From: Larkinella sp965227735
Lineage (GTDB): Bacteria; Bacteroidota; Bacteroidia; Cytophagales; Spirosomataceae
Direction: 5' to 3'
Assembly: GCF_965227735.1 (NCBI RefSeq)
Contig: NZ_OZ245776.1
Location: forward strand, 1,364,001 to 1,428,000
Length of the DNA: 64,000 nucleotides
This document shows positions 15,424 through 23,456 of the stretch, piece by piece. The first letter of the stretch is position 1; each line of letters opens with the position of its first letter. The notes beneath the pieces are model-generated. The model saw nothing but the letters and a program-made list of their open reading frames with translations, made no database searches and had not been told where the DNA came from. Both the position numbers and the translations under genes were made by a program.

Positions 15424-16968
15424 ATGACACCACTGAATCGTTCAACTCATCCGGCTACCATTCACCCTGAGCGCGTGCTGCAATTTGGCACGGGCGTTTT
15501 GTTGCGCGGATTACCCGACTATTTGATCCACAAAGCCAACCAGCAGGGTATTTTCAACGGCAGCATCGTTGTGGTGAAATCCACCGGGGGCGCAACGGAT
15601 GAGTTTGCCGAACAGGACGGTTTGTATACGGTGGTGACGCGAGGCATTCAGAAAGGGCAAACGGTGGATAAACACATGGTGGTGTCGGCCGTCAGCCGCG
15701 TCATTTCGGCGAAGGAAGACTGGAAAGCCGTGCTCGATATTGCCAAAAAACCGTCGTTGCAGGTCATCATTTCCAATACGACCGAAGTCGGAATTCAGTA
15801 TGTAGCCGAGAGTATTTTCCAGAATCCTCCGCAGTCATATCCGGCCAAACTGACGGCTTTTTTATACGAACGATTCAAGAATTTTGGCGGTGGCCGCAGC
15901 AAAGGGCTGGTGGTCATTCCCACCGAGCTGATTACCGACAACGGGCTGAAACTGCGCGACATCGTCGAAAAAGTAGCCAAACACAACGAACTCGGCAAGC
16001 TATTTATGAAGTGGCTGAAATACCACGTTCGCTTCTGTAACTCGCTGGTCGACCGGATTGTACCGGGAAAACCCGACGCCGAAACCCTGCTCCGGAAACA
16101 GGAAGAACTGGGTTATGAAGATAAGTTGCTGATCATGGCCGAACCGTATCGGCTGTGGGCCATCGAAGGTGACGACCGCGTCAAAAGCGTGCTGACCTTT
16201 GCCAAAGCCGACCCGAGTGTTGTGATCGACGAAGACATCAACTTTTACCGCGAGCGCAAACTCCGCGTTCTGAACGGAGGCCACACCATCAGCGTGCCGC
16301 TGGCGTATCTGCTCGGTCTGGAAACCGTCAACGAAATGATGCTGCACCCGCTGATGGGTCGTTTCGTGGAAGAGGTGATTACCCAGGAGATTGTGCCGAC
16401 GCTACCCGAGTGGATGATTCCGGAAGAAAATCCGGATGCCGTGCGCGAGTTTGCCGCCGACGTGCTCGACCGGTTCCGCAATCCGTATATCGAACACCTC
16501 CTGCTCAGCATCACGATGCAGGAAACCTCCAAAATGCGCGCCCGGAATCTGCCGACCATTCAGCGGTTTGTGGAACAGCAACAGCAGGTGCCGCAACGAA
16601 TGGTGCTCGGTTTTGCCGCTTATTTACGGTTTATGAAGGCTGTTCGGTTCGAAAAAGGAGCCTATTTGGGCGAAGCGACTACACCCGCCGGTGGCATCAT
16701 CACCTACCCCATCCGCGATGATTACGCCGAATATTTCTTCAACATGTGGCAGAAAGTCGATGTACACGATGCGGCATCGGTGCGCAATTTCGTTCACGCC
16801 ATCTGCGACGATTCGGCACTGTGGGAGATGGACCTGCGGCCTCTGAGCGGTTTTGCCGACGCCGTTGCCGAACAGCTCAACAATCTGCTCACGCTGGGCG
16901 TTGAAGCGACCATCGAACGCCAGGTGGCAACCGCCGAGTCTACGACCAGCGGCTCAGGAATTGATTAA
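15424..16968 (+). CDS. uxaB: Tagaturonate reductase (altronate oxidoreductase)
   Basis: A 514-residue member of the mannitol dehydrogenase family that reduces tagaturonate to altronate with NADH in the galacturonate branch. It has the N-terminal nucleotide-binding region VLQFGTGVLLRG and the family signature around RKLRVLNGGHTISV, whose Lys-Asn-His are catalytic. It is separated from eda by a 276-nt gap filled mostly by the 48-nt-arm hairpin. Its 3' end overlaps the end of the convergent LytTR gene by 29 nt. Altronate dehydratase (uxaA) and fructuronate reductase (uxuB) are not in the window. Confidence 0.92.
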   Translation: MTPLNRSTHPATIHPERVLQFGTGVLLRGLPDYLIHKANQQGIFNGSIVVVKSTGGATDEFAEQDGLYTVVTRGIQKGQTVDKHMVVSAVSRVISAKEDWKAVLDIAKKPSLQVIISNTTEVGIQYVAESIFQNPPQSYPAKLTAFLYERFKNFGGGRSKGLVVIPTELITDNGLKLRDIVEKVAKHNELGKLFMKWLKYHVRFCNSLVDRIVPGKPDAETLLRKQEELGYEDKLLIMAEPYRLWAIEGDDRVKSVLTFAKADPSVVIDEDINFYRERKLRVLNGGHTISVPLAYLLGLETVNEMMLHPLMGRFVEEVITQEIVPTLPEWMIPEENPDAVREFAADVLDRFRNPYIEHLLLSITMQETSKMRARNLPTIQRFVEQQQQVPQRMVLGFAAYLRFMKAVRFEKGAYLGEATTPAGGIITYPIRDDYAEYFFNMWQKVDVHDAASVRNFVHAICDDSALWEMDLRPLSGFADAVAEQLNNLLTLGVEATIERQVATAESTTSGSGID

Positions 16969-17695
16969 ACGCATCCTTGTGCTGGTCACTGACGGGAATG
17001 GTGGCTGCACCAATCTGGATGGTGTTGCGCGTTACAGCCTCGATTTTGTCCAATGCGACGATGAACGAGCGGTGAACGCGCATAAACCGCCGGGAAGGCA
17101 GTTTGTCTTCCAGGGCTTTCAGACTCGTTAGCGACAGAATCGGCTTCGGAACGGCTTCGGGGCGGTCTTTCCGCAAATGCACTTTCACGTAATCTTTCAG
17201 GCCTTCAATGTAGAGAATGTCATTGAAGGCAATCCGAACGAGTTGGTACTCCACTTTTAAAAACAGGTATTCTTCTTCCGGTTCGGGCACAACCGGCAAA
17301 GCGATGGCGGGCCGTTTAATGAGTTCAAAATAGGCCCGGGCCTTGTTGGCCGCCCGCAAAAATTCTTCGTAATTAAATGGTTTGAGCAGGTAATCCAGCG
17401 CATCGACCTTGTAGCCTTCGAGCGCAAAGTGATTGAAAGCCGTTGTGAAAATGATTCGCGGGGCGCTGCCGGTTTGGTTCCGCTCCAGTACGCGGGCAAG
17501 CTCCATGCCCGTCAGATCGGGCATTTGAATATCCAGAAACAACAGATCGACCGGGTGATCGTGCAGGCCCTGTAAGGCTTCAACGGCGCTGCTGTAGCGA
17601 CCGGACAGAGAAAGAAACGGCGTTTTTTCGACAAACGCACACACCAACCCAAGGGCCAGGGGTTCGTCGTCTACCGCAATGCAATTGAGGGTCAT
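16940..17695 (-). CDS. LytTR-family response regulator
   Basis: A 251-residue two-domain regulator: receiver (about 3-120, acidic pocket D9/D10, phospho-acceptor D55 in FLDIQMPD) and LytTR DNA-binding domain (about 150-250, with FMRVHRSFIV). Its ATG overlaps the stop of the sensor kinase gene by 4 nt, so the two form one operon. Such LytS/LytTR pairs in Bacteroidota usually respond to envelope or nutrient cues; the target genes are not evident here. The last 29 nt overlap the 3' end of the convergent uxaB. Confidence 0.94.
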   Translation of the reverse strand: MTLNCIAVDDEPLALGLVCAFVEKTPFLSLSGRYSSAVEALQGLHDHPVDLLFLDIQMPDLTGMELARVLERNQTGSAPRIIFTTAFNHFALEGYKVDALDYLLKPFNYEEFLRAANKARAYFELIKRPAIALPVVPEPEEEYLFLKVEYQLVRIAFNDILYIEGLKDYVKVHLRKDRPEAVPKPILSLTSLKALEDKLPSRRFMRVHRSFIVALDKIEAVTRNTIQIGAATIPVSDQHKDAFNQFLSRWS

Positions 17696-18762
17696 GTGAG
17701 TTGCAGGTTCAGATGAACCAGGTACTCGTTTTCGGGGGTGTCTTCTTTCACCGAAAGCTCATAGCGCTCGGGATAGAGCAAATCAAGCCGCCGACGCGTG
17801 TTGGTAAGGCCGATGCCACTGCCGACTTCGAGTGACTGATTTTTTTCGGGAAAGATCGTGTTTCTCACTTCCATTTCCAACTTTGCCCCTTCCTGGTGAA
17901 TAACAATACTGATCCGGCTGGGTCGCATGGCACTGACGCCGTGTTTAAAAGCATTTTCAACAAAAGGCAACAGCAGCATCGGCGCAACCGGTACATCCTG
18001 CAAGGGCGTTGGCTGTTCGAGCGTCACGGTTACTTTATCCGTCAACCGAAGTTGCATGAGTTGAATGTAATCCTGAACGAAGTCGATTTCCTTGCTCAGC
18101 ATGGTGGTATCGTTGCCGGTTTCGTAGAGCACATACCGCATCATGCGCGATAGCCGATGCAGGGCTTCCCGCGATGCTTCCACATCAAGGAGCGTCAGGG
18201 CGTAAATGTTGTTGAGCGTATTGAAAAAAAAGTGGGGATTGATCTGGGCTTTCAGAAATGACAGTTCGGAACTGACCCGGGCCTGTTCCAGACTCAGCCG
18301 CAGCCGGGCGTCTTCCTGCCACTTCTGAACGGAAGCAATGCTGGTGCCGATGCCTAACATCAAAAACGTGGTAACCAGCACCGACTGACTCCAGCCCCAG
18401 ATATTCCGGGGTTTCCGAACACCGCCCTCGGGGTGAAACGCCCTGAACATCAACTCCGGAAGATTGAACCAGGTATCGATGCTAAACAGCAGAATCAGGA
18501 CAATGGCCGCCGTCAGAACAAGCGATCCAACATACATCCCGGTTTTGTCGCGGAAAAGCAATTGAGGCACCAATACCAGTGTGTTGAGATAAAAGGCACC
18601 GACCAGCAGGCAGAAGTAAATCCCCTGTTTGATCCAGAATAAGGTGGGCAACGTAACGTCCCAGTTCAATGGCTGATAAACCAGCAGGGCAAAACCCAGC
18701 AAGCCCCAGGCCAGAACGTGCGTCAGGACCGGGACATTACGACGTAACGTGAGTAAATTCAT
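17692..18762 (-). CDS. LytS/YehU-type sensor histidine kinase
   Basis: A 356-residue inner-membrane kinase. Four N-terminal membrane helices (about 14-30, 46-68, 78-98 and 125-145) are followed by a His_kinase domain with H177 in QINPHFFFNTLNN, the N-box LLPFVENAFKHG, and a glycine loop near GSGIGLTNTRRR. There is no large periplasmic sensor domain. It phosphorylates the regulator encoded downstream, with which it overlaps by 4 nt. Confidence 0.93.
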   Translation of the reverse strand: MNLLTLRRNVPVLTHVLAWGLLGFALLVYQPLNWDVTLPTLFWIKQGIYFCLLVGAFYLNTLVLVPQLLFRDKTGMYVGSLVLTAAIVLILLFSIDTWFNLPELMFRAFHPEGGVRKPRNIWGWSQSVLVTTFLMLGIGTSIASVQKWQEDARLRLSLEQARVSSELSFLKAQINPHFFFNTLNNIYALTLLDVEASREALHRLSRMMRYVLYETGNDTTMLSKEIDFVQDYIQLMQLRLTDKVTVTLEQPTPLQDVPVAPMLLLPFVENAFKHGVSAMRPSRISIVIHQEGAKLEMEVRNTIFPEKNQSLEVGSGIGLTNTRRRLDLLYPERYELSVKEDTPENEYLVHLNLQLT

Positions 18763-19254
18763 GGGATGATAGGATGATTGTGAGCAAAGCGCTCAGGTTC
18801 AAAAATCTTCTGAAACGACAAAACAACCTGGTATCAAATGAAACCAGGTTGTCCAACTACCATCTCTATTAAAAAATATCTGTGCAGCAAGTGTATCTAT
18901 GTATTGATCGTTCGACGGAAATCAAGGAAGAGTGTCAAACGGGTAACGGTGTCAATTGATTTACAATCATACGGCGCAAAAGCCAAAACCGACGGGAAGA
19001 ATCGACAAATTGCCAGCTTGTCCCGACCAATAGCCGATTTTTACCTATTAGCCACCTCCGAACCCCTTTTCGAAACAAAACCGGTTTGTTTTTGGCATTA
19101 ATCGGTTGAAACACGCTTTTAGTCGACATCCGTAACTTGCTGGTATATCGCGTTTTGCGGGCCGTTTTTTCCGCTGTTGCTTTGTATCGTTGATCAGCCG
19201 AAACCGGCCACCAACCCACCAATCAGTTCATTTCACACAAAAATACATATCCGT
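18763..19254. other. 492-nt divergent intergenic region
   Basis: No supported gene. A hairpin at 18823-18852 (ACAACCTGGT pairing with ACCAGGTTGT) lies 61 nt upstream of the kinase start, with no T-run. The rest should hold the promoters of the kinase operon and of the secreted protein, but no clear element stands out. The 95-codon minus frame at 18935-19222 looks non-coding. Confidence 0.4.
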
Positions 19255-19647
19255 ATGAAAACCGCATTTGCTTCCATCGTTGCCGCTCTTTTGGTCAGTG
19301 CCTCATCCCTTACTTTCGCCAACAGCAACCCCACACCGGGCGATCAGGCCCCCTTCGAGTCGTCGGTCATTGCATTTTCGTCTACCATGAAAATTGACGT
19401 AATCGTTCAGAATCTGGAAGGTGCCAACCTGACGATCCGGCTCGTCGACCACCTGGGCAATACCCAGGCCACACAAAGACTCGGCAAACACGAGAAAGCC
19501 CTCCGTACCCGCTTCGATATCAGTGCCCTAACCGACGGTATCTACAAAGTGGTGGTGTCGGATGGTGCCAACACCCGGACGCAGGAAATCAATATTTCGA
19601 CCAACGTGCCAACCCCCACGACCTACCGGACGGTTTCCATTGGGTAA
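19255..19647 (+). CDS. Small secreted protein with sorting-domain-like fold
   Basis: A 130-residue exported protein: signal peptide MKTAFASIVAALLVSASS, then an Ig-like region. The segment FDISALTDGIYKVVVSDG followed by a final strand resembles the Por (type IX) secretion C-terminal sorting domain or DUF3244 proteins, which are little more than that fold. ATG 19255 is chosen because it begins a proper signal peptide; upstream in-frame codons give an unrelated extension. A 15-bp terminator hairpin follows. Confidence 0.75.
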   Translation: MKTAFASIVAALLVSASSLTFANSNPTPGDQAPFESSVIAFSSTMKIDVIVQNLEGANLTIRLVDHLGNTQATQRLGKHEKALRTRFDISALTDGIYKVVVSDGANTRTQEINISTNVPTPTTYRTVSIG

Positions 19648-19650
19648 TTT

Positions 19651-19692
19651 GAAGATCAGGACAACCGCCGACGGGTAGTTGTCCTGATCTTC
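19651..19692. terminator. 15-bp hairpin terminator
   Basis: GAAGATCAGGACAAC (19651-19665) pairs perfectly with 19678-19692 across a 12-nt loop. It ends the small secreted protein's transcript. No strong T-run follows. Confidence 0.65.
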
Positions 19693-19829
19693 ATGGCAAG
19701 AATACCATTTGGATTCATCGGTCAAAAGACGTCATCCGGCGACGTTTTCACGCCCTTAGTCTATTTCGTTTTCCAGAATCCCCCCACAATAGTTGATTTG
19801 CATATTCATTGTCTAATGAACTCGAAATC

Positions 19830-22523
19830 ATGAACAAATTTTCCCTCTCTCTATTTGTTACAGTACTATGCAGTCTGGCGGCCGTTCAGACATTCGCCCA
19901 GTTTCCGGGCGGTGGCGGTGGTGGTTTTGGTGGCGGCCGGATGGGACAGCCCGGTGGTCAACGAAATGGTGAAAAAGAAAAAACATTCATTCCCGGAACG
20001 GTAGACGACGACAAACCCCGCGGCAACGGCAAGATTTCCGGTCTGGTGATGGACTCGACTTCCAACAAACCCGTTGAATATACGACCATTGCCCTGCTCG
20101 ACATCAAAACCGGCAAGCCCATCGACGGAACCACGGCCGATGGCAAAGGGAAATTTACGTTATCCAAACTTGCTCCCGGCGAATACCGACTCCAATACTC
20201 TTTCATTGGTTACCAAAATAAAGTGTCGGCTCCGATCAAAATTGAGAAAGGGTCGGATATTAACGTGGGCGTCATCAAACTGTCGCAGGACGTGCGGCTG
20301 CTCAACGAAGTAACCGTTACGGGTCAGGCGGCTTTGATCGAAGAGAAAGTAGACCGGCTGGTGTATAACGCCGAAAAAGACATTACGTCCAAAGGGGGCG
20401 ATGCCGCCGACATCATGCGGAAAGTACCGATGCTGAGCGTGGATCTGGACGGCAACGTCAGCCTGCGCGGCAGCAGCAACGTCCGCGTTCTGATCAACAA
20501 CAAACCGTCGACGATTGTGGCCAGCAGCGTGGCCGACGCGCTCAAGCAGATTCCGGCCGACATGATCAAGTCGATTGAAGTCATCACCAGCCCTTCGGCC
20601 AAATACGACGCGGAAGGTTCGGCCGGGATAATCAACATTGTCACGAAAAAGAACACCCTGCAGGGCGCAACCCTGAACATGGATCTCGGCACGGGCAACC
20701 GGAGTTCGAACCTGAACCTGAACGCCAGCTATCGCCAGGGCAAAATGGGCTTCAACCTCGGCGGTTTTGGCCGGGCGATGTACAACATCAGAGGAGCCTT
20801 CAACAGCACGCAACAAACCATCGGCCAACTGGGCACGACCACCACGATTCAGAACGCCGATACCCGCCAGGCCGGTATGTTTGGTAACTACCAATTGGGT
20901 TGGGATTACGACATCGACAAAAACACCTCGCTGTCGGCCAGCCTGCGCTACGGCATGCGGAACATGATCAACTACCAGGACAACCTGCAAACGCTGTCGT
21001 ATATCAACCTGCTGGCGACCAGGACCGGTCGCAACGTGGAAACCAAAAACCTCTCCGGTACGGTCGATGCGAACGTGAGCTACACCAAAACCTACAAGCC
21101 GAACCAGGAATTCAGCGTTCTGGGATTATACAGCCGCAATAACAACACCAACAACTTTGTGGCGGAGCTGCTCAATGGTGTCGACATGCAAACCATCACC
21201 AGCCGCCAGCGCAACGACAACCTGAGTTACAACCAGGAATCGACCCTGCAGATGGATTATCAAACACCCATCAAGGCGAATCAGTTGCTGGAATTTGGGG
21301 GAAAAGGCATTTTCCGGAACGTCAACAGCGATTACCAATATTTTACGACAACCGGCGATAACGAGAACTACCAGATAAGCCCCATCCAACCAGCCAATAC
21401 GCTGAACTACGACCAGAACATCATGGCGACCTATGTTGCCTATACCTACGCTTCCAAAACGAAATGGACGCTGAAAGCCGGTGGTCGGTATGAGTACACG
21501 TTTATCAACGCCAAGTTCAGCAACGAGCAGGGCAGCGATTTGAGTGATATTCCGGATTATGGTGTGTTTGTACCGAGTGTGAACCTGTCGAAAGGGCTGA
21601 AAGGCGGCAAAATCGTTAAACTGGCCTACAACCGCCGGATTCAACGGCCGGGCATTCAGTTTCTGAACCCCAACCTCAACGCGGCCAACCCCCTCAACAC
21701 CAGCCAGGGGAACCCGTATCTGAAACCGGAATACACCGACAACGTTGAACTGGGCCTGAGCGGTCAGATCAAGAAATTCTACATGAATGCAACGCTGTTT
21801 GCCCGCCAGACCAACAACTCCATTACGAGTGTCCGGGATGTGACGCAGATCAACACCGGAACGGAAGCCAACCCGGTTTATCAGCAGGCCATCAGCAGTA
21901 CCTTCCAGAACATCGGAAAAGAGCAGGCCTACGGCGTAAACTTGTTCACGAATGTGACCCTGTTCTCCAAATGGCAACTGGGTGGTGGTGTCGATCTGTA
22001 CCATACGTACCTGACCAACAACAATGCCAGTGCCATCTACGGCGCGTCCAATTCGGGCTGGGTCATTGGGGGCCGGTTGTTCACGAGCGTTACGCTGAAA
22101 AACGGCTGGGGCCTTCAGGGCTTCGGTGGAGGACGCGGACGGCAGATCAATCTGCAGGGTTACCAGGGCAGCTTTGCGTTCTACAACCTGGGCGTCAAGA
22201 AAGATTTCAACAACAAACGGGGCAGCATCGGTCTCGGTGCCGAAAACTTCCTGAATCACCCCTTCAAAGTGCGTTCGGAATCTTCGTCGCCAATCCTGAC
22301 CCAGCGAAGCGTCAACAGCATGTACAATGCCGGGGTTCGCGTGAACTTCTCCTACCGTCTGGGTAAAATGAGTCTCGACGGTTCCGGATTCAGCTTCGGC
22401 CGCAAGAAGAAAACCATCAACAACGACGACCAGAAAGGTGGTGGTGGTGACGATGGTGGTGGAGCCGTACAACAGGCTCCCGCTACCGGTGGCGCAACGG
22501 GCGGACGTCCCCGTCAAAAATAA
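19830..22523 (+). CDS. TonB-dependent outer-membrane receptor (CarboxypepD_reg plus plug and barrel)
   Basis: An 897-residue outer-membrane protein. After a signal peptide (about 1-24) comes a Gly-rich stretch, a carboxypeptidase-regulatory-like domain (about 60-145, ISGLVMDSTSNKPVEYTTI), a plug (VTVTGQAALIEEKVDRL onward) and a beta-barrel of the OMP_b-brl_3 type. The C-terminus has an unusual poly-Gly/Gln tail after the barrel. ATG 19830 starts the signal peptide; a TTG 21 nt upstream is less likely. The substrate is unknown, as no SusD partner is adjacent. It is followed by a terminator and the YceI gene. Confidence 0.9.
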   Translation: MNKFSLSLFVTVLCSLAAVQTFAQFPGGGGGGFGGGRMGQPGGQRNGEKEKTFIPGTVDDDKPRGNGKISGLVMDSTSNKPVEYTTIALLDIKTGKPIDGTTADGKGKFTLSKLAPGEYRLQYSFIGYQNKVSAPIKIEKGSDINVGVIKLSQDVRLLNEVTVTGQAALIEEKVDRLVYNAEKDITSKGGDAADIMRKVPMLSVDLDGNVSLRGSSNVRVLINNKPSTIVASSVADALKQIPADMIKSIEVITSPSAKYDAEGSAGIINIVTKKNTLQGATLNMDLGTGNRSSNLNLNASYRQGKMGFNLGGFGRAMYNIRGAFNSTQQTIGQLGTTTTIQNADTRQAGMFGNYQLGWDYDIDKNTSLSASLRYGMRNMINYQDNLQTLSYINLLATRTGRNVETKNLSGTVDANVSYTKTYKPNQEFSVLGLYSRNNNTNNFVAELLNGVDMQTITSRQRNDNLSYNQESTLQMDYQTPIKANQLLEFGGKGIFRNVNSDYQYFTTTGDNENYQISPIQPANTLNYDQNIMATYVAYTYASKTKWTLKAGGRYEYTFINAKFSNEQGSDLSDIPDYGVFVPSVNLSKGLKGGKIVKLAYNRRIQRPGIQFLNPNLNAANPLNTSQGNPYLKPEYTDNVELGLSGQIKKFYMNATLFARQTNNSITSVRDVTQINTGTEANPVYQQAISSTFQNIGKEQAYGVNLFTNVTLFSKWQLGGGVDLYHTYLTNNNASAIYGASNSGWVIGGRLFTSVTLKNGWGLQGFGGGRGRQINLQGYQGSFAFYNLGVKKDFNNKRGSIGLGAENFLNHPFKVRSESSSPILTQRSVNSMYNAGVRVNFSYRLGKMSLDGSGFSFGRKKKTINNDDQKGGGGDDGGGAVQQAPATGGATGGRPRQK

Positions 22524-22547
22524 GCTTGAATACACCTAAATCGATTG

Positions 22548-22582
22548 CCGCACTTTCAGAGTAAACACTTCTGAAAGTGCGG
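22548..22582 (+). terminator. 13-bp hairpin terminator after the receptor gene
   Basis: CCGCACTTTCAGA (22548-22560) pairs with TCTGAAAGTGCGG (22570-22582) across 9 nt. It separates the receptor and YceI transcripts. Confidence 0.7.
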
Positions 22583-22624
22583 TTCAGTTAAAACATTATC
22601 ATTTAACCAACCTCTCTATTTTTT

Positions 22625-23278
22625 ATGAAAACGAAGCAAATTTTTGCCGGTCTGTTAGCCCTGGGTATGCTGGCTTCTACTCCACTGACCATCATCGCCG
22701 GAACGCCGGGATCGGATAAACGTCCGGGAAAAGTCGTCGCCAAAACCGTCACCTACGCGGTCGATACCGAACAGAGCACCGTGGTTTGGAACGCCAAAAA
22801 AGTAGGCGGTGAACACACCGGAAATATCAAATTGTCGAAAGGCGAATTCGTTTTCAACGGCAACAAGTTGACGGCCGGTGCCTTTACCGCCGACATGACG
22901 ACGCTCAGCGAGAACAAAAACAGCGAGCGCGTGGTGAACCACTTGAAAGGCGATGATTTCTTTTCCGTCGAAAAAAACCCAACGGCTGCTTTTAAAATCA
23001 CGAAACTGGATGCCATTTCGGGAGCCAAAGCCGGAGAAGCCAACTACAACGTAACCGGCGATCTGACCATCAAAGGAAACACCAACCCCATTACGTTTCC
23101 GGCGGTTGTGAAAGTAGCAGGTGATGCGGTAGAAGCCACGGCGAAACTGGTTGTCAACCGGTTGGCTTACGACATCAAATACCGGGCTGCAGTTATCGGT
23201 ACGGCGGCTGATAAAATCATCGAAGATACCTTTACGCTCGATCTGAAACTGGTTGGCAAGAAATCGAAACCGATGTAA
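22625..23278 (+). CDS. YceI-family periplasmic protein
   Basis: A 217-residue protein with a signal peptide (about 1-25) and a YceI lipocalin-like domain that binds isoprenoid-like lipids. Typical features are DTEQSTVVWNAKKVGGEHTG, GEFVFNGNKLTAGAF and the C-terminal half with FTLDLKLV. It is secreted to the periplasm. It has its own spacing and follows a terminator, so it is likely monocistronic. Exact ligand and role are not deducible. Confidence 0.92.
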   Translation: MKTKQIFAGLLALGMLASTPLTIIAGTPGSDKRPGKVVAKTVTYAVDTEQSTVVWNAKKVGGEHTGNIKLSKGEFVFNGNKLTAGAFTADMTTLSENKNSERVVNHLKGDDFFSVEKNPTAAFKITKLDAISGAKAGEANYNVTGDLTIKGNTNPITFPAVVKVAGDAVEATAKLVVNRLAYDIKYRAAVIGTAADKIIEDTFTLDLKLVGKKSKPM

Positions 23279-23456
23279 TTCAAAACCGTGCAGCTCCTGC
23301 TCACAGTTTTAAGTCATTCCCTGTCAAAAGAATTTACGCATTTTCATTAATTAATATTATTTTTAATGAAAATCGCTACATTCTAATGGCAACGAATGAC
23401 TTTTTTTATGGCGTTCGCTGCTCAACAACAAACCACAAAATACCTGACCAATTAGC

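Noticed and set aside
18935..19222. 95-codon minus-strand frame in the gap before the small secreted protein
   Set aside because: Basic, low-information product with no domain; the location fits a promoter region.
21126..22535. 469-codon open frame antisense to the TonB receptor gene
   Set aside because: Fully overlaps a strong receptor gene; composition is typical of an antisense shadow of GC-rich coding DNA, with no recognisable domain.
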